Of a DNA stretch of 58,511 bases, positions 25,922-35,968 are shown in pieces. The notes beneath the pieces are model-generated. The model ran no database searches and was not told the DNA's origin. It saw nothing but the letters and a program-made list of their open reading frames with translations. The DNA lies in NCBI GenBank assembly GCA_019745315.1, contig JAIETH010000001.1:257295-315805 (forward strand), given 5' to 3'. The number at the start of each line of letters is the position of its first letter. Position 1 is the stretch's first letter. The stretch is from Patescibacteria group bacterium. Its GTDB lineage: Bacteria > Patescibacteriota > Minisyncoccia > Phycocordibacterales > UBA918. The position numbers and the translations under genes were made by a program.

Positions 25922-26629
25922 ATGAATATACGAACATGCGCTCTGGCTACTGCCCTTATCCTACTCGTTGGAATCCTTGGAATTTTATATGTACAAAAAA
26001 GTACCGTCTTTTATGAAGACAATCTTGGTAAAAAAATTATACTTAAAGATATACCGTCTGGTGTATCTGTTCCCACATGCGGACAACCTGAATATCCATG
26101 CACATGGAAACTACTAGAAAGTAAAGATTTGGGTATACGTATGCACGTACAGGAATATTCTGAACCCAATAGATATACTTATTTCATACGGAACAACAGC
26201 ATTGAAGCACACCGCCTCTCCGATGACAGAACATTTAATGGACCACTTCTCATCACGATATTCTCTAAAGAAGCTGATGAGTCAATTGAAGATGCAATTT
26301 CTACTGCGGCATACACAGATCTTCCAGAAGCCGTCGCATTTGGTGGGTGTGCTGTAGAAAAAGTTGAAAACGAAAAATATAATTTAAATCTTGATAAGGA
26401 AATATTTGAATATAAGGCTGCTGGAAAGTATAAAGAGTTTGTTACAGATTTCAATAAAAAATTAGAAGGAAAACCTGCCTTTGACGAGTGTGGTCAATAC
26501 GGAGAAACTGAAGGAGTACGTTATTTTGAATACCATCCCAAAGAATCACAAACAAAATTTATTAGTGTTGAAGGAGGATACGATTACCCTGGCGCACTAT
26601 TTGACCCCCGCTCCATTGAGCTTTGGTGA
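25922..26629 (+). CDS. Membrane-anchored hypothetical protein
   Basis: N-terminal MNIRTCALATALILLVGILGILYVQK; ORF-track start lies within the preceding terminator. Confidence 0.6.
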   Translation: MNIRTCALATALILLVGILGILYVQKSTVFYEDNLGKKIILKDIPSGVSVPTCGQPEYPCTWKLLESKDLGIRMHVQEYSEPNRYTYFIRNNSIEAHRLSDDRTFNGPLLITIFSKEADESIEDAISTAAYTDLPEAVAFGGCAVEKVENEKYNLNLDKEIFEYKAAGKYKEFVTDFNKKLEGKPAFDECGQYGETEGVRYFEYHPKESQTKFISVEGGYDYPGALFDPRSIELW

Positions 26630-26736
26630 TTTTTTAGTTTATCAAAATAAATTGACATAAACCTGATTCCGTACTATAAGAAAACGCTGCATAGAGATTC
26701 TATGCAGGATACTCTTTTTCCTCAGGGAGGGACAAA

Positions 26737-26958
26737 ATGTCGAGCACCACAGCAGACCAGCGGACATTTCCGAAGGATACGCTTGTCTATGCGCGCAATG
26801 GGTCCAATGAGAGGATTACTTTCATGAAGGACCCGACCACCCGCGAGACCAGGCCGATGAACTCGCGGACGCGCCAATATCAGAACTTCGGCTACCTCGA
26901 GGATCGCCGGAAGGTCACCTGGGACAAGAACGAAAGCCATTGGGTGCTTAGCACATAG
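26737..26958 (+). CDS. Small solitary hypothetical protein
   Basis: RBS cagggaggg; ttgaca box upstream; terminator cgaccgc...gcggtcgttttt downstream. Confidence 0.6.
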   Translation: MSSTTADQRTFPKDTLVYARNGSNERITFMKDPTTRETRPMNSRTRQYQNFGYLEDRRKVTWDKNESHWVLST

Positions 26959-27016
26959 CACCGCGCACCACGACCGCCAAGAGAGCGGTCGTTTTTATTT
27001 TCATTATGAGAATTTT

Positions 27017-28306
27017 TTACATCCGCAACCACATCGAGTCTTGGCGCACCAAGAGATCTGACGCTTCTTGTGGATTTTTCATCAATTCTTCAACTGCGCG
27101 TTCTGCTCGAATACTCTGAGAACCTTTAATCAAAATAATATCGTCTTCACCAATGAGTGCCTCAAGATCTTTTCCTGCAAGCCGCGCATCTTCGTACTGC
27201 CAGATTTTTGACTCAGGCATTCCTGATTCAAGCGCGCCTTCTGCGATACTCCGAGAACGGATACCAACAGTAACAAGATAGTCAGCAACGTCGGCAACCA
27301 TACGCCCCATTTTTTCATGCTGGACTACTGAATACTGACCAAGCTCCATCATATCTCCCAAAACCGCAATCTTTCGCCCTATAGTACGAACCTCTTTAAG
27401 TGCCTGAATAGCTCGCTCCATAGCAACAGGAGATGCGTTATAGGTGTCATCTATGATAAGGGAGCCTTTGATACCTTCTATGAGGCGCATACGCCCTGGA
27501 GGCGGGATATGAGCACGGAGTGCCTCGGCACATTCTTGGATGGTCATTCCAAAAATAGTTCCAACTGCTACTGCCGCTGTGTATGCATATGCATGCTGAA
27601 CACCAAGAGATCCAAGTACTGATACTATCGTAGCGTCAGTGCCATGTGTGAGGGTAAACTCGAGACCCACAGGAACTCCATTTTGGTACACCGTTTTATC
27701 AGCTGAAGCAGTAAACGGAGAAAGCGAATACCGACTGTATCCGATAGACTGCTGACGAACTCCTTCTTTAATTTTTACAATTGCCTCGTCATCATTATTA
27801 AATACAAAAATACCTTCAGATTTCAATGCGTCTACAAGCTGACTCTTTTCTGCAATTACTGCTTCTGGAGAACTGAAAAATTCGACGTGCACTGGCACAT
27901 CAGGCAATCGTGTGAGGATTACAATGTCTGGCTTTATCCATGTGGTGAGGCGCGCAATATCTCCGGGTCTATCGACACCAATCTCAAGCACCAACCATTC
28001 TGGATAGTTGCCTGGAAATGCAGCAACTAGCGCACCATCAATAATATTTTTTATCCAGCGAATAGGATTATTCCATGCATTTGGAAGCCCCAGAATAGTG
28101 AGAGGAACACCGATTTCAGAATTAAAACTTTTTTCACTTTTACGTACACGGACTTTTTGTTTTAAAACGGTGTACACAGCATCTTTAGTAGATGTTTTTC
28201 CAACACTCCCTGTAATTCCAATGATATGCGGTCGCGTACGTGCAATCAGCATGCGCGCCTCCCAGGTGATAATTGCAACAATAATTTTTTTGAAGAGACT
28301 TTTCAT
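27017..28306 (-). CDS. murF: UDP-N-acetylmuramoyl-tripeptide--D-alanyl-D-alanine ligase
   Basis: IIGITGSVGKTSTKDAVYTVL ... SLIIDDTYNASPVAMERAIQAL ... KIAVLGDMMELG. Confidence 0.92.
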   Translation of the reverse strand: MKSLFKKIIVAIITWEARMLIARTRPHIIGITGSVGKTSTKDAVYTVLKQKVRVRKSEKSFNSEIGVPLTILGLPNAWNNPIRWIKNIIDGALVAAFPGNYPEWLVLEIGVDRPGDIARLTTWIKPDIVILTRLPDVPVHVEFFSSPEAVIAEKSQLVDALKSEGIFVFNNDDEAIVKIKEGVRQQSIGYSRYSLSPFTASADKTVYQNGVPVGLEFTLTHGTDATIVSVLGSLGVQHAYAYTAAVAVGTIFGMTIQECAEALRAHIPPPGRMRLIEGIKGSLIIDDTYNASPVAMERAIQALKEVRTIGRKIAVLGDMMELGQYSVVQHEKMGRMVADVADYLVTVGIRSRSIAEGALESGMPESKIWQYEDARLAGKDLEALIGEDDIILIKGSQSIRAERAVEELMKNPQEASDLLVRQDSMWLRM

Positions 28307-28307
28307 A

Positions 28308-30023
28308 TTACCTATCAGGTGGTACGTCGTAGTAGTTGAGTAAGAACTTAGCTAAATCCATAAAAGGTCGAGTCAGGGTCTGAGACGCATACTCTACGTT
28401 TTGTGGCTCAACAGTATACAGGAATACAAGAAATTTGGGATCAAAGGCAGGAAAATAGCCAAAAAACGAGTGGAGATACCGATCGTCATAGTACCCTTTT
28501 CCATTCGGGAGTGCAATTTGAGCCGTTCCGGTCTTTGCAGCGATCGTATAGCGATCCATCTTCTCTTTTCCTCCCGCAAGAGCGGTGTCAACCACCTCAA
28601 CAAGCATGCGAGAGATCTCTTCGCTCGTTTTTTCACTAAAAACTCTCGTAGGAGCTCCAAATTCTACCTTCTTCTCACCTCCCGAATCATACATAATATC
28701 AGTCACCAAATGTGGTGTTATGAGCTCTCCTCCGTTCCCCAAGGCCGAGAGAGCGCGCACGGTTTCAAGTGGCGTCATGGCAATACCCTGACCAAAAGAA
28801 GCAGTTGCGTATTCAAGATCTCGCGGACTTTCAAGGTTTGCAGTGAGGCCGCTCGTTTCCCCCGGAAGATCGATACCTGTCTTTTGATCAAATGCGAGCG
28901 CTTTAAAATATGCACGGAAGCTGCTACGGCCCATTGTTTTTACAATATGTGCTACGCCCGTATTCAATGACTGATTCAAAACCTCCTGCATCGACACTTG
29001 ACCTCGCCCTTTTTTGTCAAAGTTATAAATGGTATATCCACTCATCTCGAGGAAACCCGGGTCGTAGTAGGTGCTCTCGGGCGTAATAGCTCCTGCATCG
29101 AGTCCTGCCGCAACAGTGAGAGGTTTAATAATAGAACCCATTTCATGCACCTGCTCAACAAGCGGATTATTAAATACACGAGGATCAGTAACTTCACTAA
29201 AGTCATTGAGGTTAAATCCTGGGTACACTGACATTGCGTATATCGCCCCCGTTTGAGGGTTTATAACAATACCTCCCGTTTCCTTACTCTGATACGTGTC
29301 ATGCGCACTCTTAAGATTTGATTCAAGTGCGCGCGCAACCGATGGCTCAAGAGTTGTCACGATGTGACCCTCTTTATTTTCCCCCGAATCAAATACGACA
29401 CTTCCGAAGTTTTCAAATATTTCAGCAAAAAAGTTTACAAAGAGGTTGTCTGAGTCTCGAGAGAGGACCTCTTCGTACGATCGCTCAAGTCCGTATCGCC
29501 CCCCAAGGGTATCTTCTTTGTATGCAACAAACCCTATTGTGCGTGAAAGAAGCTCATCTCCTGGATAGTATCGCCACTGATCTCTATAGAGTTGAATACC
29601 TTTGAGAGAAAGGGCTCGAATTTTTTCTGCATCTTTTTCAGAGACACGCTTGGCGATTTCTTCATACGGATCCCCCTTTTTTTCTGCTCGCTTCAAAAAA
29701 TCTTCTTTATCTATTGAAACAATGGCATTGAGTGCCTGATATGTTTTTTCTGCATCTTCTATAAAATCAGGATTAATAGCGACCGTATAGCCAACCTTAA
29801 GTGTTGCTGCAGAAACACGCTCACCATCTTTGGTGGTGAAATAAATAGTACCTCGATCAAAAATATTTTTTACCGAACCGACATACTGACCTTCTGCCTT
29901 TTCGGCATACTCTTTACCGTTACTTACCTGCACAAGATATAGCCTGACAATAAGCAAAACAGCCACTGCGAGGAGCAATGCTGTTAAGATGCGTACGCGA
30001 AATAAAATACTACCTCGTATCAT
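28308..30023 (-). CDS. ftsI: Penicillin-binding protein, FtsI-like
   Basis: GGIVINPQTGAIYAMSVYPGFNLND...EMGSIIKPLTVAAGLDAG...AAKTGTAQIA. Confidence 0.9.
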   Translation of the reverse strand: MIRGSILFRVRILTALLLAVAVLLIVRLYLVQVSNGKEYAEKAEGQYVGSVKNIFDRGTIYFTTKDGERVSAATLKVGYTVAINPDFIEDAEKTYQALNAIVSIDKEDFLKRAEKKGDPYEEIAKRVSEKDAEKIRALSLKGIQLYRDQWRYYPGDELLSRTIGFVAYKEDTLGGRYGLERSYEEVLSRDSDNLFVNFFAEIFENFGSVVFDSGENKEGHIVTTLEPSVARALESNLKSAHDTYQSKETGGIVINPQTGAIYAMSVYPGFNLNDFSEVTDPRVFNNPLVEQVHEMGSIIKPLTVAAGLDAGAITPESTYYDPGFLEMSGYTIYNFDKKGRGQVSMQEVLNQSLNTGVAHIVKTMGRSSFRAYFKALAFDQKTGIDLPGETSGLTANLESPRDLEYATASFGQGIAMTPLETVRALSALGNGGELITPHLVTDIMYDSGGEKKVEFGAPTRVFSEKTSEEISRMLVEVVDTALAGGKEKMDRYTIAAKTGTAQIALPNGKGYYDDRYLHSFFGYFPAFDPKFLVFLYTVEPQNVEYASQTLTRPFMDLAKFLLNYYDVPPDR

Positions 30024-30330
30024 TGTGAGAAAGCACTAACGCGCCCTGTGCTTTTTCTATGAAAACTTTCTCTTCATTTTCTAAAAAACCATATGCGAGA
30101 GCTGTATCAAGACTCACCGCATCACGCGCTGCAATATATTCACTCTCCAACTCACTCACACGAGCCTGAGTACGTGTAATCTCCTGAGCAACCTCCTTGC
30201 GCACTACCACATGAGCAACAGCAGCACTCACAAAATATACGTACAAAACAAAAAGTATAAAAATAAAGGAAAGCGATGTATAGAAAAGCTTGCGTTCGAG
30301 TTGATATGTTGTGGTAGTTTTTCGGTTCAT
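30010..30330 (-). CDS. FtsL-like cell division protein
   Basis: Single TM plus coiled coil, between rsmH and ftsI. Confidence 0.6.
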   Translation of the reverse strand: MNRKTTTTYQLERKLFYTSLSFIFILFVLYVYFVSAAVAHVVVRKEVAQEITRTQARVSELESEYIAARDAVSLDTALAYGFLENEEKVFIEKAQGALVLSHNDTR

Positions 30331-31226
30331 GATTTTTGAAAAATACGGAGCTTCGCACTACGGGCGCGAGGATTTTGTGCTAATTCCTCAGGACTCGCAG
30401 TACGTGGCTTTTTAGTAACAATAGTTCCTTTTTCTTCCGCCTCGAGAGCGCGATACTTCTGCTTCACAAGACGATCTTCAATGCTATGAAAGGTTATGAT
30501 CGCAAGATGGCCTCCTGAGACAAGAATCTTAAGCGATCCATCAATGAAGTCAGAGAGAACATCGAGTTCATCATTGACTGCGATACGAAGCGCTTGAAAT
30601 GTTTTGGTTGCAGGATGGATTCTTCCTTTCTGAAACCGTGCGGGAATAGCTTTTTTGATACACGCCACGAGATCGTCAGTGGTCTCGAGAGGTTTTTCTA
30701 CTCGAGCTCTGCAAATCTCATGAGCTATGCGACGAGCGAATCGCTCATCGGCATATGCATACAACGCATCAGCAATCGATTCTTCGCTCCATGTATTTAC
30801 AATGTCTCGTGCATCAAACGGAGCGAGAGCAGGATCTCCATAGGTCATAAGGAGTGGTTCATTCTTTTGAAATGAAAATCCTTTTCCCTCTGTTTCAAAC
30901 TGCTCACTATTCCATCCGAGGTCTGCGAGTATTGCATCAACGTGACTCAAAGAATGATCCTGAGCAATGTCTGCAATATTTCTAAAATTGCCGCACACTA
31001 CGTGAAGTGCCGCACCATTTGGGATTAAACGATCCGTAAGCTTACGAACCATCTCTGGATCACTATCTATAACAAAAAGTGTTCCAGAGCCCGCAAGCCT
31101 CTCTAGGATAAGCGCACTATGTCCTCCTCCTCCTCCAGTTGCATCTACCACAATGCTTCCTGGATTGATGAGAAGTCCTTCTGTCGCTTCGTGCGGAAGT
31201 ACCGTTATGTGTCGAGTATCCTCCAT
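30327..31226 (-). CDS. rsmH: 16S rRNA (cytosine(1402)-N4)-methyltransferase
   Basis: VVDATGGGGGHSALILERL ... IHPATKTFQALRIAVNDELDVL ... LAIITFHSIEDRLVKQ. Confidence 0.95.
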   Translation of the reverse strand: MEDTRHITVLPHEATEGLLINPGSIVVDATGGGGGHSALILERLAGSGTLFVIDSDPEMVRKLTDRLIPNGAALHVVCGNFRNIADIAQDHSLSHVDAILADLGWNSEQFETEGKGFSFQKNEPLLMTYGDPALAPFDARDIVNTWSEESIADALYAYADERFARRIAHEICRARVEKPLETTDDLVACIKKAIPARFQKGRIHPATKTFQALRIAVNDELDVLSDFIDGSLKILVSGGHLAIITFHSIEDRLVKQKYRALEAEEKGTIVTKKPRTASPEELAQNPRARSAKLRIFQKS

Positions 31227-31229
31227 AGA

Positions 31230-31664
31230 CTACAAGACACCTATTTCTCCAAGTTTTTGAGCCAAGGCATTTCCCTGCTTCTCAATTCGCTTTTTGTACT
31301 CACTCCACACGTTCTCATCCCAGATTTCTACACGATCGTGAATTCCTGCAAGAACCACTTTGGTTCCGAGTCCTGCAAAATCCTTGAGGAAATCTGGAAC
31401 GAGAATTCGCCCCACGCTATCAATATCAACTTCAACTGCTCCTGAAAGGAAGAAACGATTGAATCCTCGTGTATCTGCTTGTCCGAGCGGTAGTTCAGCA
31501 ATTTTTGCGCTGATACGTTGCCATTCTTTAAGCGGATAGAGAAAGAGACAATTATCGAGTCCTCGAGTAACCACTACCTTTTTCCCAAGCTGCTGCCGAA
31601 ACTTAACTGGTAACGACAGTCTTTTTTTTGGGTCAAGAGAATGTGTATATTCGCCAATCAGCAT
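31230..31664 (-). CDS. mraZ: Transcriptional regulator MraZ
   Basis: GEYTHSLDPKKRLSLPVKFRQQLGKKVVVTRGLDNCLFLYPLKEW. Confidence 0.95.
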   Translation of the reverse strand: MLIGEYTHSLDPKKRLSLPVKFRQQLGKKVVVTRGLDNCLFLYPLKEWQRISAKIAELPLGQADTRGFNRFFLSGAVEVDIDSVGRILVPDFLKDFAGLGTKVVLAGIHDRVEIWDENVWSEYKKRIEKQGNALAQKLGEIGVL

Positions 31665-31829
31665 ATTCGTCTAACTTTTCTATAGAGAGGTCATCTGTAT
31701 AGATTTACCACTATCTCCCACCACACTCACATTCTATAGCACTTGATCCCACCATACTACACTGTTATCCACATTACATACAAAAAACCACTGCGTCTGG
31801 CAGTGGTTTTTTGTCCTCGTCTTTTACCC

Positions 31830-33308
31830 TTACTCTTTCTCTTCTTTATTTTCCTCCTTCTTAGGACGCATTAATGGAAAGAGTTGTACTTCTCGAAGTG
31901 GCTTATCAACTAAGAATGCAAAGAATCTCTCTCCGAAGCCGAAACCACATGTTGGTGGCATACCGTATTCGAGCATGTCGACAAATTCCCATTCAGGCAT
32001 CATCGCCTCATCGTCTCCTGCCGCAAGGAGTCCTTGCTGCACCTCAAAGCGTGCGCGCTGATCAAGAGGATCATTGAGCTCACTGTATCCACGTCCTACT
32101 TCGCTTCCCGCAATAATAGGTTGGAACATTTCTACAGTATTCCCGTCAGCTCGTGCTTTCGCAAGTGGTGCAACCAGTTTTGGATGATGCACGAGGAAAG
32201 CTGGGCCAGCAATATTCTTGCGGCAATACTTCCAGAGCGTATCCATCAAACGTTCACGATTCTTTCCTTCATACTTCACACCAAGCTCACGAAGCTTTGA
32301 CTCCATGTCGCTCTCTGACGCACTATAAATATCAATACCTGTCTGTTTTTTTATTTCTTCACCATAATCAATCTCCGGCCATTCAGCACTCAAATCAAAT
32401 GTATGCCCACGCGCGGTGAATTCTGTTTTTCCAAATACTTCTGTCGCAACCGTTCGATACAGATCCTGAACAAGTTTCATACCATCCTTATAATCCGCAA
32501 AGGCAAGGTAAAATTCCATATTGGTAAACTCTTGCAGGTGCTCAGGACTCGTTCCTTCGTTTCGGTATGCGCGACCAATTTCAAATGTTTTTGGAAAACC
32601 AGCAGCCATCAATCGCTTCTGCCATAGCTCTCCAATTGAGATACGCATAAACACATCCATATCGAAATCATTGTGATGTGTTTTAAATGGACGCGCTTCT
32701 GCTCCGCCGGTGGTTACCTCAAGTGTCGGAGTTTCAACCTCAAGAAAACCATGTGACTTCATGAAGTTTCGTACTGAATCCCAAAAGAGTGCTTTTTGTG
32801 CAAAGAGTGCACGCAAATCACCATCTTGCAGCAGATCAAGATATCGCTTACGGTAGCGCTCCTCAGAATCTTCAATGCCATACCACTCACTTGGAACAGC
32901 TTGGAGGGCTTTTGTGAGAATGCTCCACGAAAGAACTTTTATTGTTTTCTCACCACGCTTTGTAACAAAAGGAATTCCCTTTACCTCAATGAAGTCACTC
33001 GGATCAATTGCATCAGTAAAAAGTGTGTATGAGTCTTCTCCGATATCATCTTTCCCAATAAAAATTTGGATGCGTCCAAACCCATCAAAAATATCAGCAA
33101 ACGTTGATCCTCCGTGACGACGGAGTGACATAATCCGTCCTGCGATCACCGTCTCCGTCTCGCTTTCTACAAAAGAATCGAATTCAGAAATAACATCAGC
33201 GATCGTATGTGTACGCTGGCTTTTTGATGGGTATGGATTACAACCTGCGTCACGCAACAACTCTAGTTTACGCTCGCGCTCTTTTTGTATCTCTTCTTTT
33301 GATGACAT
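31830..33308 (-). CDS. lysS: Lysyl-tRNA synthetase, class II
   Basis: FLEVETPTLEVTTGGAEARPFKTHHNDFDMDVFMRIS ... GIDIYSASESDMESKL. Confidence 0.95.
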   Translation of the reverse strand: MSSKEEIQKERERKLELLRDAGCNPYPSKSQRTHTIADVISEFDSFVESETETVIAGRIMSLRRHGGSTFADIFDGFGRIQIFIGKDDIGEDSYTLFTDAIDPSDFIEVKGIPFVTKRGEKTIKVLSWSILTKALQAVPSEWYGIEDSEERYRKRYLDLLQDGDLRALFAQKALFWDSVRNFMKSHGFLEVETPTLEVTTGGAEARPFKTHHNDFDMDVFMRISIGELWQKRLMAAGFPKTFEIGRAYRNEGTSPEHLQEFTNMEFYLAFADYKDGMKLVQDLYRTVATEVFGKTEFTARGHTFDLSAEWPEIDYGEEIKKQTGIDIYSASESDMESKLRELGVKYEGKNRERLMDTLWKYCRKNIAGPAFLVHHPKLVAPLAKARADGNTVEMFQPIIAGSEVGRGYSELNDPLDQRARFEVQQGLLAAGDDEAMMPEWEFVDMLEYGMPPTCGFGFGERFFAFLVDKPLREVQLFPLMRPKKEENKEEKE

Positions 33309-33346
33309 ATGTATGTATCCTACCTTGAGACAGAGTAAAATTCAAA

Positions 33347-33386
33347 GAGAAAAGAAAAGACCGCGGAAGCGGTCTTTTCTTTTCTC
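33347..33386. terminator. Intrinsic terminator of greA (18-bp stem)
   Basis: gagaaaagaaaagaccgc-ggaa-gcggtcttttcttttctc. Confidence 0.85.
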
Positions 33387-33875
33387 TTATTTTACTTCGA
33401 TAACTTTATATGACTGCTTCCCGTTTGGTGTTGTGAATGTAAACGACTCACCTTTGTGCTTTCCCATAAGCGCTTCTCCAAGAGGAGAAAGATATGAAAG
33501 TTTGTGTTCGTGGATATTTGCCTCTTCTGAACCAACGATCGTGTAGATACGATTCTCTTTTTCTCCCTCTCTCTGAATAGTAGCAACTGATCCAAGTCCT
33601 ACAACAACACTTGCCTTCTTGTCTCCAACAACAATTTTTGCTTCTTTGATGACGCGCTCAAGGTGTTGAATTCGCTCCTCAATAGCTGCCTGCATGTCAC
33701 GAGCTTCTTGGTACTCAGCATTTTCTGAAAGGTCTCCAAGGCTTCGGGCATATTCGAGAGACTCCGCAACCTCTTTTCGCCGTGTCGTCCGTAGATACTC
33801 TAACTCCTTTTTTAATTCCTCAAACTTTTCAGGTGTAAGAAATGCATCGTGTGAGTCGCTCATAGTATTTTGCAA
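33387..33875 (-). CDS. greA: Transcription elongation factor GreA
   Basis: LTPEKFEELKKELEYLRTTRRKEVAESLEYARSLGDLSENAEYQEARDMQAAIEERIQHLE. Confidence 0.95.
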   Translation of the reverse strand: MQNTMSDSHDAFLTPEKFEELKKELEYLRTTRRKEVAESLEYARSLGDLSENAEYQEARDMQAAIEERIQHLERVIKEAKIVVGDKKASVVVGLGSVATIQREGEKENRIYTIVGSEEANIHEHKLSYLSPLGEALMGKHKGESFTFTTPNGKQSYKVIEVK

Positions 33876-33925
33876 TGAATAGTGCGTACATTATACGTAC
33901 CAATCACAGGGAGTCAAATGAGTCC

Positions 33926-35614
33926 TTATTCTTCCTCCGTGTAAAGATCCGTAAAATACTCAGGCGTATTATCGCGCATCCATGTAAAAAACTGACTCAT
34001 AATTGGAGACGCGCCAAAGAGGTTTGCGTACGGTCCCCGCTCCATAAGTAAAAGAAAAGCGTACTTTGGTTTTTCATATGGATAAAAACCAACCACCCAT
34101 GAATTTACATATTTCTTTTGTGCATCAAGCTCAGCAGTTCCAGTTTTTCCTCCAAACGACATATCTCCCCGCTTCAGTGCTCGTGCAGTACCATCTTCTG
34201 CAGCGAGCTTCATGCCTTCGTGAATAACGCGAAGCGAAGATGGTGCAATAGGAAGTGCTATCGGAGTATTTTTTTCTCCCGCAACAATATATGGTGTATG
34301 CAATGTGCCACCATTGGCAATAGCAGCATACGCACGAAGCGCAGCGAGCGGTGTTGTTTGGAAACTAAATTGCCCAATTGATGTGTGATATGTATCTCCG
34401 AGACGCCATTCTTCATCGAGCCTTTCTTTTTTCCATGCAGGAGTTGGAATCAATCCATGCTCTTCTCCCCCAAGTGTAATTCCTGTCGGCTCATCAAATC
34501 CAAAGGCGTGCATATACTTACTTATTTTTTCGATACCAAGACCCTTCTGATCACCAAATCCTCCACCAATAACATAGAAATAGACATTTGATGATACCTG
34601 GATGGCGGTACGCATCGTTACAGCTCCGTGTGCCTTCCAATCAGAAAATACTGACGGACGCGATGGCGTGTAGGGATTCGGCACTGTGAGTGCCCCAGTA
34701 CTCACAATCACTTTGTTTGGATCAATAATATTTTCTTCAAGCGCAGCGAGCGCCATAAACGGCTTCACAATAGAACCTGGCGTATACAACCCCGAAATAA
34801 CTTTATTGAGAAACGGCAAACGTTCATCATCATTGTATGAATCAATTTCTTCACTCGATCCCCGAGTCATAACCTCCGGATCAAATGAGGGGTAGCTCAC
34901 CATCGTAAGGATTTCTCCCGTTTCAACATCCATAATTGCAGCGGCACCACTTCTAAAGTTTGCCTTTGCAGCTGACGTTGCAATATGGTCATAGAGCGCT
35001 TCTGTAAGCTCTGCATCAATCGTCAAGGTAATCGGCTCACCACTTTCTGGCATATGAACTATGTGCTCAGACACAAGATTTCCTAATGCATCTACTTCAA
35101 AAAGGCGTTCTCCATTTTTTCCTTTCAAGACATCTTCATATGCTGACTCTACCCCTCCTTGCCCTACATAGTCAGTACGAAAATAAAAACCTGAGCTATC
35201 TTTACGTGGATAATTTACATACCCAAGCACTTGCCCAAGCCCTCGTCTATCTGTGTACACACGTTCTGCAAAATCTCGAGAAGCTTCGCCTTCCGCATTC
35301 CACGCCAAGCGTTCTCCCTTTCTGTCATAGATAACACCGCGCTCTGCAAATATGTATGAAGTATCCAAGCGATTGTTTGCACTCCTATCTGCATACTCCT
35401 TCCCTTCTATTATTTGAAGTTTAAAAAGTTGTCCCAAGAAAATCAGTGCGATGAGCGAGAAAAATCCCCCCACAGCAAAAAGTCCTTTATAGGAAATAGG
35501 CATTTCCAATCGGCCCTCGAGCCGTCCTCGATTAAAGTCAGGAAGATTTGAGGAGTCAACAAGAATTTCATCAAAATCTATTGGGGTTATTTTCTTTTTT
35601 TTAAAAAAACGCAT
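33926..35614 (-). CDS. mrdA: Penicillin-binding protein 2-like
   Basis: FAERGVIYDRKGERLAWN ... AAIMDVETGEILTMVSYPSFDPE ... GKTGTAEL. Confidence 0.9.
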   Translation of the reverse strand: MRFFKKKKITPIDFDEILVDSSNLPDFNRGRLEGRLEMPISYKGLFAVGGFFSLIALIFLGQLFKLQIIEGKEYADRSANNRLDTSYIFAERGVIYDRKGERLAWNAEGEASRDFAERVYTDRRGLGQVLGYVNYPRKDSSGFYFRTDYVGQGGVESAYEDVLKGKNGERLFEVDALGNLVSEHIVHMPESGEPITLTIDAELTEALYDHIATSAAKANFRSGAAAIMDVETGEILTMVSYPSFDPEVMTRGSSEEIDSYNDDERLPFLNKVISGLYTPGSIVKPFMALAALEENIIDPNKVIVSTGALTVPNPYTPSRPSVFSDWKAHGAVTMRTAIQVSSNVYFYVIGGGFGDQKGLGIEKISKYMHAFGFDEPTGITLGGEEHGLIPTPAWKKERLDEEWRLGDTYHTSIGQFSFQTTPLAALRAYAAIANGGTLHTPYIVAGEKNTPIALPIAPSSLRVIHEGMKLAAEDGTARALKRGDMSFGGKTGTAELDAQKKYVNSWVVGFYPYEKPKYAFLLLMERGPYANLFGASPIMSQFFTWMRDNTPEYFTDLYTEEE

Positions 35615-35632
35615 AGACGTGAGGTGTGCTCA

Positions 35633-35968
35633 TTATATTTTTTTTGAAACATTTGTATATCCACGAATATAAAAAACGCCAACGCACATACAGAGCGCTA
35701 TAAGTGTGTAGATACACGGAAACGGAAGATCAAAGGCGCGTACACCATAACTTGCATCAAGCAATACGCCGAGAACAATAAGCTCAAGAGGAAATGTAAA
35801 CCGTAAGGCATATATCATACTGCCTAAAAGATAGACCCAGAATGGGAGAAAGAAAGCTACGCCGAGAAGTACTATGTATGCACCTATTCGCATGTTACGG
35901 AGTCGTTGATGATGTGGTACCCAGTAAATCTGGGATAATGAGCACATCTTCTTTAAGTAACTCTTCAC
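35633..35968 (-). CDS. MreD-like small membrane protein
   Basis: Hydrophobic ORF located between mreC and mrdA. Confidence 0.5.
   Translation of the reverse strand: MKSYLKKMCSLSQIYWVPHHQRLRNMRIGAYIVLLGVAFFLPFWVYLLGSMIYALRFTFPLELIVLGVLLDASYGVRAFDLPFPCIYTLIALCMCVGVFYIRGYTNVSKKI

Noticed and set aside
28401-29605. Plus-strand ORFs opposite the FtsI-like gene
   Set aside because: Antisense to a clearly conserved penicillin-binding protein; no recognisable domains.
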